Shown: positions 1-12,520 of the stretch, one piece after another
Position numbering within the stretch: position 1 is the stretch's first letter
Layout: every line of letters starts with the position of its first letter
From: Anthonomus grandis grandis
Taxonomy: Eukaryota; Arthropoda; Insecta; Coleoptera; Curculionidae
Assembly: GCF_022605725.1 (NCBI RefSeq)
Contig: NC_065548.1
Coordinates: 40,479,131-40,543,130 of the forward strand
Length of the DNA: 64,000 nucleotides
Direction: 5' to 3'
Notes under the pieces: generated by a model
The model's database searches: none
What the model was told of the DNA's origin: nothing
What the model saw: only the letters and a program-made list of their open reading frames with translations
Position numbers and translations under genes: made by a program

Positions 1-210
1 TCAAGGTATGAGATTCATTAATTTTCATCACGTTATCGAAATTAGATTATGAATATTAGCCGGGCACCGCCGATGTTAGGCAACAAAATTAATTATCCAG
101 TAAAGTTTGTTTTAGCTTTACTTGAATAGAAAGTCTGGCATATTTTAGTTTTTTGTAACAGTTTTTTAAACTATTAAATACATTATAATCAGTTTTATTT
201 AATATATATA

Positions 211-1040
211 CAGGGTGTGACATTTTTTCCTTGAAACATGTGTTCTAACATGCAACCCCTCAGAGCTACAGACCGCGCAAATTGCTTAAATTGAAAATCA
301 CTTATTTGGAACCGTGACTACAGTTATGTGTCAAATGTCCTGAAAATTTACCACTCTCTGTTTTTTGGTTGCTTTTTTAAATTTGCTTCCGAAAAATTGT
401 GTAAATCTAAATTTTAGGGGAGGATTTAGGGAAGTTTACTGTTCTAATGACCTCTATCTTATGTTTGCAATGAGAAATTTAAAAATCTAGCAACACCATC
501 TCGTTAGTCCTAAATTTTTGTCCTTTGCCTTTTTTCGATACAATTAACTGTTTTCGAGAAAATCGCTGGTAGACGAAAGGGGAGCATTATTAACCCCGAT
601 CAAACTGTTAAATAAGAAAAAACAAAGTACTAAATCAAATTAATTGAATCAAAAAAATGCAAGAAACGAATTAGGTTTTTTCATGGCTAACTAGATGGTG
701 TTCCAGATTTTAAGAATTCTTACCGGAAACATAAGATATAAGTAATCAGAAAAAAATATGCCATCTTGAATTTGGGTTTACACCATTTTCAGGACCAAAA
801 ATATCATGAGAACCCAAAAAAAACGGAGACTTTTTAAAAGATTAAACCCATAACTATAGTTACTGGTCGAAATAATCTATTTTCTTCGAGCAATTTGCGC
901 TAACTGTAGATCTGAGGGAGTGCATTTTAGAACACATATTTAGAGGAAGAAAAAGTCTTATTTTGACGCCAAGCTCTTATAAATACATACGCTCAATACG
1001 CTCTTAAAATATTGTTGTATTTGAATTTTGTTACACCCTG
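211..1040. mobile_element. TIR-only mariner-like element (MITE type)
   Basis: The segment opens with CAGGGTGTGACA and closes with the inverted TTACACCCTG, both next to TA, the usual Tc1/mariner target. The two halves are imperfect inverted copies. The left block with TGTGTTCTAACATGCA near 239 and the right block whose reverse complement reads TGTGTTCTAAAATGCA match, as do the following CTCAGAGCTACAG and CTCAGATCTACAG. The left arm lacks about 90 bases that the right arm keeps near its end. There is no transposase frame inside. The arms resemble, base by base in places, the long TIRs of the transposase-bearing element at 53393-55723, including the GAGAAAATCGC block at the inner end. I infer a non-autonomous derivative made of two TIRs joined together. 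Confidence 0.75.
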
Positions 1041-1538
1041 TATATATTTATTTATTTATTGGCTTGAAAAAAAAGCAATAATAAAAACAACTTAATAACA
1101 CTAACTTAACATAATTGACAAGAGAAAAAAACTAATTAGAAATAAAAGAGACGACATATACAGGGTAGTCCATTTAGATATATGCACCCACATTGCTCCG
1201 AAAGTAAGCGAGATACAGAATAATATTTAAGACCAAAGTTGTTCAGGACAGAGGAGAACATGTATCTTGTAGAAGTCATTTTGACCTTAAAGTCGTTTTA
1301 AAAATATCTTTTATTAACAAAAATGTCAAAAGGTAATATATCTGCAGAGCGGTTTTTAACAATTACCAATAAAGATTTAGCCATTAGGCAATAATAAATA
1401 AAATATCCACTTTCAAATATACTGACAAATTTTAAAATACATAACATTATTTAAAAGTTTTGAGCACAGTATAAAAATGTAAAAAAAAATTTACATATCA
1501 CAAAATAATATATCACAAAATTACTACAGACTGACTCA

Positions 1539-3240
1539 TCACAGCTTACCACTCCTGATTAAATCATTTAATTTCTTTTTAAAATAGGGACAGCTTAATG
1601 TTTCAAGATTCTCAGGTATTTTCTTGTATAAACTAGCTACCTGATATATGAAACACGACTTGAAAAACTCTGTATTATGCCTGGGAATATTCAAACTATT
1701 TTTTCCCCTAATATTTACTTCATAGCATTCACCACGAAGCCTAAAAAATTCTGCTAAATAATTGGGTTTAGGATAGTGATTTTATGCACCCATATGCACT
1801 AATTGCCGTTACTTTATGTTGGTTTTGAAAAGCTCCACAACATGCTGACTGATATGCTCTCTAAGAGGTACACATCTGACTTATCTGGCACAGCTGTTTT
1901 GAATTTTTTTAATTCAAATTGACTATATTATGTGAGATATGGTCCATAGAGAGTGTCTAGGTTATCAGGAATTAAAAGAATTAGAGATTCTGTAAGTCTT
2001 TTTTTGGTTTCTTCAGGGAGAATGTATTTGTATTCGTGAATTGATTTTAATTTAAAATAGACCTGTCTACATACATTATTAATATGAAAATCAAATTTCA
2101 ATGGTTGGTCCATGTATAATCCAAGATTTTTTACTTTTTTCCTGCCAATCAACCACACTTCCATTAACATGTATAATAAGATTATCAGTTTCTATATTGA
2201 TTTTGGAAAATAAAATTGCAAGTTTTTTTTTAGGGTTAATCAACAATGAGTTATGCTCCGCCCAATTAGAAATGTTGCTCAAGTCATCATTGATTTTTGT
2301 AATCGCTCTGATCAGATCTTTAGGTTCACATAAAGGAAGATGTATCTGAATATCATCATACATATGGTACAGGCAATTATTTATAATATTTTCAATATCA
2401 GAGGTGAAAACTGAAAACAAAAGAGGTCCATGAATGGAGCCCTGAGGTACCCCAGTCTCCACCAGCTGAAAATTGGACATAAGCAGATTACCTAGTTCTG
2501 CATGCAGGCGAACAGCCTGGTTTCTCTTTGTTAAGTAACTCTCAAAAAAACTATTATACCCGATATTGCAATATTTTAATTTTGCCAGTAGAAGATTTAT
2601 ATTGAGTGAACCAAAAGCTTTTGACATATCAATTAAGACTGTGAGGCAGCAACCACCCTTATCAATAGTTTGTGTGGTGTCACTTGTAATTTTAAGCAAA
2701 GCAGTAGAGCAGCTATAACCTTGACGGAACCCAGATTGGTACTTAGGTAAAATATTGTTCACTTCAAGATATTCGACCATTTGTGATTTTACTATTTTTT
2801 CAAGTAGCTTTGAAGCCGCAGGTAGAATGCTGATTGGACGTAAATCTTTAATGGTTGGATTGGTTTTCTTAGGAATAGGGGTGACTAAAGCTTTTTTTCA
2901 AAGTTCAGGTACAATTCCCATTTCCAAACAGTAGTTAATTATATTGGTAAGAGGGGCTAGACAGTGAGGGGTAGACAATTTTAGCATTCTTGCTGTTATG
3001 TTGCCAACTGCATTGCTTTTTACTTTATTAAGGCTATACAATATATCATCCTGAGTTATCAGCATAAATTTAAAAGGTTCACTAGCAAAGTTATTATTGT
3101 GAAAATTTATTAGTAAGTTTTCATGTATGGTAGTTTTAGGGATATTTGTTAAGAACACTTTATTAATTAGATCTAAATTAATTAAATTTATAGGCAAGTT
3201 AGAGGGTGTTTTTTGAAAATTTTATATTTTTTTTTATTTT
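1539..3240 (-). pseudogene. LINE ORF2, reverse transcriptase part
   Basis: The RT domain lies mainly in the open stretch 2091-2780 (229 residues). It shows the finger motif YQSGFRQGYS, palm motif LIDMSKAF, GVPQGSIHGPLLF, and the catalytic box read as YHMYDDIQIHLP. LINE RTs normally have an A between Y and DD, so one codon appears lost at the active site. Upstream RT sequence (the linker before the fingers) lies at 2898-3197 after a frame break. The C-terminal tail runs in another frame through 1928-2170 and ends at 1539. The enzyme would copy element RNA at a nicked target in the nucleus. This copy cannot be functional. Confidence 0.85.
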
Positions 3241-3344
3241 GTCTCAGAACTCTTTGCTATTATTTTTATTATTGAAAGAAAATTGTGAAGAATAAAATGC
3301 CTTTTTTTCTTGTTTAATTGCAGATAATAAATAGTTTTTAAGAT

Positions 3345-4214
3345 CTAAATAATAAATTTTTTTTTGAGAGGTGGGGGAGTTTTTAAACTGTCTGTAAAAT
3401 TGTAACAAAAGTTGTTTAAGTTACGATATTCTAACTCTACTTGTGGGAGCTTCGGAGTGGCTATGTCAAAATAGCAGTAAACTGCTCCATCATCAGTGGA
3501 GATGGGATCACACGGAACCCCACTATTCTTTACCAATTCAGGGTTACTGACAAAAATTGAATCCAAAGCTGATTTTGTTGTTTTCGTTATTCTTGTGGGA
3601 CTGTCTATTAGCTGAGTAAGGACAAAAGTATCTAAGATTTGTAAGAGATAGTCATAGTTCGCAGTTGTTCTATACATAACATCAATATTCAGGTCTCTTG
3701 TACATACGCAAAGATCACAGTCTTGTAACTTTTTAGGCATAATATCATAAAGAAAAGTTAGATTTTTATAGGAAACACCAGGTGGCCGATTAATAACTCC
3801 TATGACTATGGAAAGTTTATTTACTTTTAGTTGTACCCAAAGTGTATCAATTCCATTTTGCAGTTGCTGAATCTCAAGAGTTTTGGGTCTAAAACTACTT
3901 CTCACATAAAGACCAACCCCTCCCCCTCGCTCAGTTCGGTCATTATAAAAAAATGTATAGACCTCGATGTGAAATACTTGAATGTCCATTTCTGGGACCA
4001 GCCAGGTCTCAGAAATTGCAATAATGTCAAAGTTTCCAACATTTATGAATTCCCTAATATCCATAAATTTGTTGGACATTGATCTGGGATTAATTGTGAT
4101 CGCTTGAAGACTAACCAAGTTTCTTTTTGATTGAAGTTGCTGGAAACCTGGTACCTCATGTAAGGGCGGCATTGTAGGTTGAGAAAATGGTTGACGCTGA
4201 CTCATTCCGGTCAA
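3345..4214 (-). pseudogene. LINE ORF2, APE-type endonuclease part
   Basis: A 289-residue open stretch that begins close to the end of ORF1. Endonuclease motifs in order are INPRSMSNK, AISETWL, GGGVGLYVR, GVINRPPG, TRDLNID (normally GDLNID) and ALDSIFVS. The last catalytic block, normally SDH, reads STDDGAV, so the histidine is missing. The family nicks target DNA for target-primed reverse transcription. The changed glycine and histidine positions, together with the downstream frame breaks, mark this as dead. The reading frame is lost after residue ~285, before the RT part. Confidence 0.85.
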
Positions 4215-5245
4215 AAATCAGCATTCATCACTTTCTCTTTCTGTCTGTGAGGGACCGAGACCTTAAAAGAACTCTTAATATCATCTTTTCTGGTGAGAAC
4301 TTTTTCTGTGGAGCTCCTGGTAATACCCTGAAAGTCAAGGTACTTCTTTATGTCATCTTGAGTGGTATCTGGTTTTAAACCGGTTATGAAAAACCAGAAG
4401 TGATAAAGGCTCTTTGTCATCCCAGGTTCTACTACCGTTAATGGGGTCTGGTCATTTTTCCTGGCTGCTTTGGTCCTACTTTTTCCTTCTGTCCAATTAC
4501 CTTTTGAGTAGGTTTTTGTTAAATATACCACTTCTTCGGTATTCATAACAGAGTCTGTTTCTCATATATAATTTACTTCAACCTGTTCGTAGTTTTTGGC
4601 CAAGTTTTGTACCCTCTTCATTATATTATGTGATTGTGCCTCAAAAATAGCACTGCTAACTGCTTTTGAACCAATCACTTGATTTTTGTTATGGTTAATA
4701 CCACTGTTTAGATTCTCTAAATTGGCCCCATTGACTTGGTGCTTTATTACTCCACTAGCATCTGAACTACTGCTACCGGTTGTCACCAAGACCTGTGTAC
4801 TGCATGTCTTTTGTTTATTACCCTGATTACGCACATTTTCTGTAGTTGAAGCTATCGTTGGTTTGCGGGCATTTGACGCTTTATCTTCTGTGACCATGAT
4901 ATTTTGCTCCATTGCAGCGCGAGTTTGGGAGCCAGCTCCATCTAAACTCACTTCAAAGACATTGTTTACTTTTGGGTCTTGCATGACCTTTGGTACATAC
5001 ACATTTTTGTTTTTTTTTTCTTCAAGTGTAGTAATGAAGGTTTTTGCAGGTCGACTGTATATTTTAATGAGGAAAGAAGCTTTTTGGAGATGTCGTACTC
5101 GACAACTAACCCCGTAATTCTTAAAAAACATGATTGGTGATATATTCCTTCACACACACAACAGTTTATTATCACTGTTTTCACATTTGATTTACAATAT
5201 TTAGTTATTTACACTTTCAAGCATCAGCGTCGGTCGAGTCATCTT
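4211..5245 (-). pseudogene. LINE ORF1 (PHD-type finger protein), broken
   Basis: ORF1 of the LINE, split into at least three frames: 4966-5245 (N-terminal finger), 4562-5131 (middle) and 4211-4546 (C-terminus). The finger reads CCVCEGIYHQSCF, the second half of a PHD-type zinc finger. The first cysteines lie just upstream in another frame. The C-terminal part has FWFFITGLKPDTTQDDIKKY and SFKVSVPHRQKEKVMNADF, typical of insect LINE ORF1 proteins of the RNA-binding type. The middle is Ser/Asn/Lys-rich with no recognisable fold. ORF1 proteins bind element RNA and assist reverse transcription. Confidence 0.75.
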
Positions 5246-5275
5246 CTCCGGGCGCCATCTTGGATCGATTTTCAG

Positions 5276-7879
5276 GGTTTTTCAGGGTCAGAGTAATTTT
5301 TCCTAAATGGGTCCCATATTTTCTGTATCGGATTCGAAAAGCGTCACAAATTTTATGTTTATAATGATATTTCGAACTTTGTTATCGTAAACTTAAAGTC
5401 AAATTACAGAACGGTGTTTATTAATATTTCTGTTTTAATTATACATTTTAAAAATATTTTAGCAGGTGGATCAACCAGAAATATTAGGTTAACCTTAAGC
5501 ATCTTGACCTTGAGGTCAATTATCAAGGTCATTTTCAAGGTTGGAATGATTTCATTCATTCAGAACTGACGATGTGGACATAGTAAGTTCTGTTTCCTTT
5601 AGGGTGCTTGATTAGCGTGAGTCCCCTTGCCTTTTTAATAGTTTCATAAGGGTTATTTAAATTTTAGGTTAGTTTGACAGTCCGACCCTAAGTCACTTGT
5701 TTTAAAAATTTAAATATGACAATTGAACATCTTTAATGGCTTTTTATTTTCCTTAAACTCACCAAAGATCAACAAATGTAGATCAATTTTAATTCCAGTA
5801 CAAGACAATTTTTAAGACAAGTTATAAGCATCAGAAAATATGTTTATCTTTTATAAAGACTTACCAACTTTAAAATAGGCCGATATCTAATATAAGCTAT
5901 AATCTAAAAATAACCTAATCTAGCCCCAAAGTTAGGTAGGACGCCCATATATGGCCTTATATGGCCTCAATGAGAAGCTAAATTTGCTGAACTTATTCAC
6001 CCGATCACCCCACATGATCAACCCTATTAAAACACAATTTGTCAAAACAACATTTAACTGCTCTTCATTATCTATTGCCCTGGCAGCTGCCTTAAATGCT
6101 GCAGTTGCTAATAGCTGAGACTTCTTGTCAGCTATTTATAAATAGCTTAAAAAATCATGGTATAAAACATTGTCAAAAATGTTAGCAAGTGAATTGAGAA
6201 CTCTAATAAGGCTATAGTTATCAACTAAAAAATTATTTTCTTATTTAAAGACTGGAGTAACCAAAGAAAATAACTAAAAATAATTTCTAATGCAGTGCAC
6301 AAGATATTAGAACAGCTCTCATAAATATATAAGGATATCACCATTGCCAGTGATTTTTTTTTGCCATTAACTTCTTAATGGGTGCCTAAGCCTGATGACT
6401 TGTATTTCAGAGATAGTAAAAGGTTACCATGACCACTAATAGTATGTTATAGCATACCTCAGCTGGACTTTCAGGGTTTTAACCGCTTAATCCTAACAAT
6501 GATCAACTCGGTAACTACATAACTAACAAAAATATTCTGAAAAATAAAATTGTTGATTTTTACGTTAAGAAGATAACTTGTGTCATCTTGTATGATTGTA
6601 ACTTTTAATGATGAGTAAATTTCCAGATGTCTATGATTTTCAGATTTCACTTCCGAAAAGTGTGGTTGAAGAAGGGACCATTCTCCAGCCACTCTGTTCT
6701 TTCTGGTAGCCGTAACTGCTTCTTCATTTTATTAACTGTGTGAATGTCTGTGTGAGGATGGCCTAATATTAAGATTATTAAAATCAAAAACCTGGGTTTT
6801 ATTTAATCTCAGATCCAACTCATTTAGTAAGAAGCATAAAACATATTTGTGTTATAAAAAAACAACAATCTGTTTTCGATTTTAACTACTTTTATTATTA
6901 GCATCATCTTCACCATTAAATATTTTGCTTTTTCTCAAAGGTATACTATTAGGAAAAAAATCAGCGACTGGTCGCTATCTATAAATAAGAGGATAGCTTT
7001 GTAAGCTGTTATTGAAAACTAACTTTCCTAGGCCTTATGCTACTGGAAAATGATTGTTTATCGATAGTAACAACATATTAAACCAAACGGTCGATGACAA
7101 TTTATTCTTTACGACTTGACCTCATTTAATTGCTTACTAATTATTAAATATTTTGAAGTTAATACTTTATTTTTTCTATTTCAGATTGAGATAAGATTAA
7201 AATTAAAAATGAATTTAATGATTCTTCGTAAAACTCTTAATCATTTTCAAATCTAGTAATAAGGCTATTTTGATTTTTTAATAAATCCTTTTTTTAACCC
7301 ATAAAATCCCTCTCGACGACAAGGATTTATTTCGCTACACAAAAGAATAAAATACAATAATTTTATGGTGGTGTACACTGACTAATCTACACATCAAAAA
7401 GTCGGCTTTTCCTGGCAGAAGCAATATTTTCTTTAGAAGATGTAATCTAAAATACGTCTTGTGCGAATTCTATATAAGTAAAATGACAAGGCGTGCCTTG
7501 CAAGATTCATGTTACAAGAGAAAAAGGATTATGTTAAAAGGAACATAAAAAAGTACATTTAATGATTCGAAATGGATGGATTCTGGATTACTGAAATAAA
7601 ACTGGCGTGTAAAAAATAATTGGAATTTGTGACTTTTTATTATTCTTGGTGAGTGAACGTAAAAAATATATTTATTTAAAAAAATATATAGTATATTAAT
7701 TACTGAAACGTTTTTTCTTAAATATGAAATGTGTTTTATATTTCGCCTCAATAATAAAATTTTCATGTAGATAGTCAATGAATATTAAGGTGAGCTTTCA
7801 AACTTAAGCTAAAAAAATATTTTTTAAGTATCAACAGTATATTAATTGATAAATTATATTTTATGTAGTATAGCAGCAG
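5276..7879. other. No gene recognised, A+T-rich
   Basis: About 2.6 kb with only short open stretches (for example 6471-6692 and 7512-7778 on the minus strand). Their translations are rich in Ile, Asn, Lys and Phe and match no motif I know. I see no clear terminal repeats. I regard it as decayed intergenic DNA. Confidence 0.5.
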
Positions 7880-8155
7880 TGGTTGAATAGCTTTGCCGAT
7901 ATCCAAATCAAAGAATACCTAATAGACGAGTATTTGGAAGAATTTTTAATCAACTGACAGCAACAGGAGCATTTTCAAATGCTTCTGTCATACATCTGAC
8001 CAATATGTAATACTGAATAGTGTTGAACGGTCAAATAGTGTTCGGAGAATATCACGTCGCTTTGGCTTTACTCGAATGATTTTATGGAGAACAACAGTCA
8101 CATTTCTACTACTATAAGACGGTGCTCCGACTCATAGCAATGGCGGCTTTTCATT
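7880..8155 (+). pseudogene. Tc1/mariner-type transposase N-terminal relic
   Basis: Short stretches in two frames resemble the N-terminal helix-turn-helix region of DD41D-like transposases. One reads PNRRVFGRIFNQLTATGAFS. The other reads SVRRISRRFGFTRMILWRT, matching the second HTH pattern R-I-S/A-R-x-L-G-x-x-x-x-T-V-W-R. An early stop and at least one frameshift separate them, and no catalytic domain or TIR is visible nearby. This domain would bind the transposon ends. The call rests on pattern alone. Confidence 0.5.
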
Positions 8156-8610
8156 AAGATTGCAGATTTGCGCAATCCCGAACCAAAAAATAAATACAAA
8201 CAAAAAAAGGAAAAAAAGAAACATATTTTCCTTCACCTTACGTCTTTTGTGATATTTAATTAACCACCTTCACCAAAACATCATAAAAAAAAAACAGTAA
8301 TTTTTGTACTACGTCACATCGGGTGGCGGTGTGCACACCAAATGCAAACCGCTGTAATATATTATGGTGCATAAAAAGTTGCCTACCTCGGCGGAGGCGA
8401 CTAAATTAGCTTTCATAAGGTGCATGTGGTTGCAATAAAAGTGCAAACCTTGTGTATTTTATAAAGCAACAAATACCAAGAAATCTTATAAAATCTGATC
8501 ATTTAGTTTATAGCGCAGTGCTGCGTTATTGTGTTAAATTAATTAACTATTTCATCTTAAATTAATTAATATAAAAAAATTTTAGTTTAAACAAGTTTTA
8601 GTAGTAAAAA
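8156..8610. other. No gene; possible decayed leader or LTR of the next element
   Basis: Non-coding, with a short poly-A-rich stretch at 8281-8297 and a slightly more G+C-rich patch near 8317-8400. It lies where the 5' LTR and primer-binding site of the 8.6-15.0 kb BEL element should be, but I see no second copy in the window and no obvious TGG-starting primer site. The 5' LTR is therefore not demonstrable. Confidence 0.35.
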
Positions 8611-9830
8611 TGATCGGTGCAAAGTTTAATCGCAAAGCCGTGCAAGAAAGACACCAACATATATTACTCAGCGAAACCAACAGGGAGATGGAATATGGGA
8701 AGCCATACTAGAAAACGACGAGAAGCTGAAAAGTTTAGGAGAGGCCAGCCATATTTATTTTACGAAGAAATATTTTAACCAAATTAATGTACTTTATGAA
8801 AACCTTAAAACCTATATGAAGACGTGCAAAAAAGCAGAAGAGGAGAAGGAGACGAAGCAGTGCTGAAAAGAAAAGAAGTAGTGATCCAAGAATTTCAATC
8901 CTGATTGAAGAAATTCAAAATGAACTTCGTAGAAACAAATCTACAACTCGATATGAATTTTTAAAAGAAGACACCAGACATCAATGGGAGCCCATTCAGC
9001 AACTTCACAACGAGATCCTCTACAAAGGCACCACCAGCAAAGAATACTTCATCCCACACTTCACAGCCCACCGCCTAGTCAAAAGTTCTTACGATAATAT
9101 TGTGGCGCAGCTGGAAGAAAAAATCAAGGAGGGGCAGGGTGTATTAAACAACACATCTATTTCAACAATGAACATGCCGACATTTAGCGGATTGTACGAA
9201 GAGTGGCCCACATTCGACAATCTCTTTACAAAAGTTATCCATCAAAACAACAAGTTATCAAATGTACAGAAGCTCCAGCACCTCAAGTCCTTTCTTCGAG
9301 GAGAAGCACACAACACCATAAGACATTTACTCACAACAGATGGAAACTACGATGCCGCATAGAATCTATTGAAACAGCAAAATCAAAACAAACGACTCAT
9401 TGTGTCAATTGTGTCAAATGTGTTGGTGGACAAGATCTTCGAGTTCCCGAAAATTATGAACGAGTCAATACATAAACTTAAACAATTATATGATGTCACC
9501 ACCGAATGCTTGGAAGGCATTAAAAATCTAGGCTTTGACACTTATCTTGGTATCCAATGGTAGGAAGAATCATATCCAAAACAACAAATCCCAAAGAAAT
9601 CTAGTATGCCAACTATGCAATCGAGGACACTCTATTTGGCACTGAAATTTATTCCTGTGCCAATTACTAATGGGTCGAATGAAGATAATAAAAGACCATC
9701 AACTATGTGCCAGATGTTTAAGCCATAATTCGAGAGATAGATGCACCAAGATAAGTAAGTGCAGAGATTGAAATAGGTATCACCACACTTTACTATATAA
9801 GGACCGGCACGCCACGTCGAACGCTGGAAC
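8611..9830 (+). pseudogene. BEL/Pao gag, broken
   Basis: Starts with an ATG at 8611 in a frame that soon shifts. The conserved gag core (DUF1759-like) is clearest at 9102-9362, with TFSGLYEEWPTFDNLF and a following VQKLQHLKSFLRGEA. It continues after an in-frame stop at about 9360 in 9369-9563. A cysteine/histidine cluster of zinc-knuckle type lies at about 9610-9795 in a further frame (CQLCNRGHS, HQLCARCLSHNSRDRC, CRDCNRYHHTLL). Gag forms the capsid and packages RNA. At least four breaks make the copy defective. Confidence 0.75.
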
Positions 9831-10017
9831 AATGAACCTCACCTCAAGACCAAATAACTACCAAAATAACAGCGTTAGGAGAAATTACGAACCTAGCTAT
9901 ACGCCCAGTACAGTCAATCCAAAATATAATGATTCTAACACAAGGAGTCCTAATTCAAGAAATCACTCTCAGTCACTCACCATGCAGCTGAAAAAAGGAA
10001 AAAAGAAGTTCTACTGG

Positions 10018-10640
10018 CTACAGCACTAATCCAAGGTAGAGCAAACGATGGCACGTCTTATTTACTAAGAGTACTAATTGACCAGGGTTCTCAGTCTTTA
10101 TTCATTACTGAAGAAGCTGCACAAGCTTTAGCATTACCAAGACAAAAAATACGTGCCGAAATATCAGGAGTCGGCGACAATGAATCAAGTGTTTTCAAGT
10201 CAAAAGTCGAAGTTCAATTACGGTCAAGATTTCCCAGCAAGTACACACTCACGACTGAGCTACTTGTGTTACCCAGGAATACAAAGGCGCTCCCCACTGA
10301 ACTGTTAAGCGAAATAGACCTAAAAGAATGGCAAAATACGATTCAAGCGGATCCTACGTTCAATCCAACAGGACTCATCTACATACTATTAGGAGCAGAA
10401 GAACACCAGAAAATAATACTGGAAGGGCTCAACAAGCAGAATGGACTTATAGGGCAGAAAACAGAATTTGAGTGGATCATCTCTGGGACAATGAACATCA
10501 GTGAAAAAACTAAACAACTACAAATAAAGAGCATGGTATTAAAAACAAAAGAAGAGAATTCATTAACCAAATTTTGGGAAATAGAAGATTTCACACATCA
10601 ATAGTAGATCAAGCCAGAAGACCAAATGTGTGAAGAGTTC
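10018..10640 (+). pseudogene. BEL/Pao protease and linker region
   Basis: The protease motif reads VLIDQGSQSLFI near 10065-10100. The DQG variant of the retroviral DSG/DTG triad is known in BEL/Pao elements. The frame continues through 10266-10604 (LLGAEEHQKIILEG, then FEWIISGTM) and on to LTKFWEIEDF, the usual link to the RT domain, before a stop at about 10602. The protease cuts Gag-Pol. No clean start is visible, and the enzyme would have been part of a polyprotein. Confidence 0.75.
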
Positions 10641-12520
10641 TTCTAAAAAACAATAGCAAGAAACAATGGCGGAAGTTACACCATTTAAGGAGTTGCTAAC
10701 ATTTAAGGAGTACCCAGCTCAAATAGGGGAATCAAAGTCTCAAGCCATAGCAATATTTCAACTATTAGAGAAAAATTCACGAAAAACGGGAACCTTTACG
10801 ACCAGTATAGAAAATTTATGAAAGACTACCTGAGGCTCGGGCACATGAAGAGATTGCCGAGATATGCGAACAACCAAGGAAAAAACTACATACCCCACCA
10901 AGCTGTCACAAGAGAAGATAGTACAACCACAAAACTAAAGGTAGTATTCGACGCATTATGTAAAACAACCAACCAGCAGAGTTTTAACGAAGCAATGCAT
11001 ACCGGATCCAGGTTACAAAACGACCTAGCAGATATCATACTACGCTGGCGAAAACACCGAGTTGGATTTATAGCAGAGATAAAAAAATGTATAGGCAAAT
11101 AAAAGTGAACACAGCAGATCAGGAATACCAACGGATCGTATGAAGAGAGCATCCAGACGAACCATCACAAGAATTCTGATTGACCACAGTATCCTATGGA
11201 ACAGGCGCAGCACCATTCTTAGCCATAAGAACCCTACACCAGCTAGCCTATGACGAAGAAAGAAACTTTAAAAAGCACCGAAAATTCTCCTGGAAGATTT
11301 TTATGTCGATGACGTACTCTCTGGTGCCAACAGTATCACAAAAGCACATGCACATTACAATGATTTAATTAAGCTGCTAAAATCTGGAAAGTTCACACTA
11401 AGGAATTGGTCCAGCAATTCCAAAGGATTCTTACAAAAAGTTCCAGAAGAATTAAAAGAAAAAAGCACCGTGGAAATTGGTCAAGAAGAGGTGAAATAGC
11501 CACTAGGAATATTATGGACTCCAGCCGACGATAGCTTTTACTTTAAGGTCAATGCAACAACAAGAACTATCAACACTACGGCAAATGCTGTTAATAATTG
11601 CAAAGATATTTGACCCATTAGGATGGTTAGCGCCCTTTACCATTAGAACAAAACTAATTATTCAGGATCAATGGTTACAATAATTAGCTTGCGATAAAAT
11701 TGTCGAAGGAGAACTCTACAAGAAATGGCAGATATTTCAAGAAGAAATGAAAAGCATTTCAAAAATCCGAATTCCAAGATGGATTCAATACGACAACAAG
11801 GAAATTGAACTCGTAGGATTCTGCGACGCATTAGAAAAGGCATACGGTTCAGTAATCTACAGTGGAATAAGAACTGGAAATACAACTAATATTACTATGC
11901 TGCAGGTAAATCTAAAATAGCCCCAGCAAGGAACCGAATCACCCTTCCAAAACTAGAATTATGTGCTGCAGTATTACTTGCTAAGCTAATGGACAAAACG
12001 AAAAAGGCCCTCAAAACAGATTGCTCAAAAATCTATGCATGGACGGATCAGGTTAGGATGGATTAAATGAGATACTACCAGATGGAACACGTTCGTCGCT
12101 AATCGAGTCTCGGAGATAGTGAAACTAATACCACCTCAGAACTGGAACCATGTCAAATCTCAAGACAACCCAGCTGATGTAGTCTCAAGAGGTATCGACA
12201 TTATCGCTCTCAAAGAATTACAATTATGGTGGAAAGGACCAAATTGGTTGTACACCAAAGAAGAATGGCTAAAAAATATAGGAATTCCCAGAACTGAAGA
12301 CGGGCTAAAGAAAACCAAATATCATCAATCATGTGTCACCACCATACAAAAACAGGTATGGAGTCGTTTTTCATCAATGACTGAAATGCTGGGGATGCTT
12401 TCAATATGCAGAAGAATGAAAAAAGGATCTCCAAGAAGAAATTTATCTCCAGAAGAACTACAGACAACATTGGAAACTGTCATCCACTGCGTACAAGATT
12501 TAGAATTACAGAGGAAATGA
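10641..12520 (+). pseudogene. BEL/Pao reverse transcriptase and RNase H, broken
   Basis: RT pieces alternate between frames. 10818-11102 has YIPHQAVTREDSTTTKLKVV. Around 11095 comes the MYRQI block, at 11190-11245 TVSYGTGAAPFLAIRTL, and at about 11298-11325 the catalytic FYVDDVLSG. RNase H follows with GFCDA near 11818, KLELCAAVLLAKL near 11950 and a damaged WTD block near 12040 where bases are missing. The tail NPADVVSRGID lies near 12165 within 12119-12520, followed by WWKGPNWL. The residues for catalysis are largely present but spread over several frames. Confidence 0.8.

Larger units (their letters stand above)
1045..5275 (-). mobile_element. Decayed CR1/Jockey-like LINE
   Basis: This is a non-LTR retrotransposon read on the minus strand. 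A 5' leader lies near 5220-5275, followed by ORF1 (PHD-type finger, nucleic-acid-binding C-terminus), ORF2 (APE-type endonuclease, then reverse transcriptase) and a 3' UTR ending in an ATTT-rich tail at about 1045-1062 on the plus strand. ORF2 ends with TGA complementary to 1539-1541. Several frameshifts and stops break both ORFs. The 3' tail touches the TIR-only element at 211-1040, so the two insertions abut. Endonuclease plus PHD-type ORF1 places it in the Jockey/CR1 group. I cannot fix the clade by eye. Confidence 0.85.

Noticed and set aside
1161..1220. CAGGGTAGTCCATTTAGATATATG as the end of another mariner-like element
   Set aside because: It starts like the TIRs in this window, but no inverted partner was found nearby. 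It lies in the LINE 3' region and may be part of it.
8156..8610. 5' LTR of the env-bearing BEL element
   Set aside because: The position fits, but without a 3' LTR there is nothing to compare with, and no primer-binding site is evident.
9780..9835. Inverted or palindromic signal in the gag zinc region
   Set aside because: On inspection only short chance complementarity.
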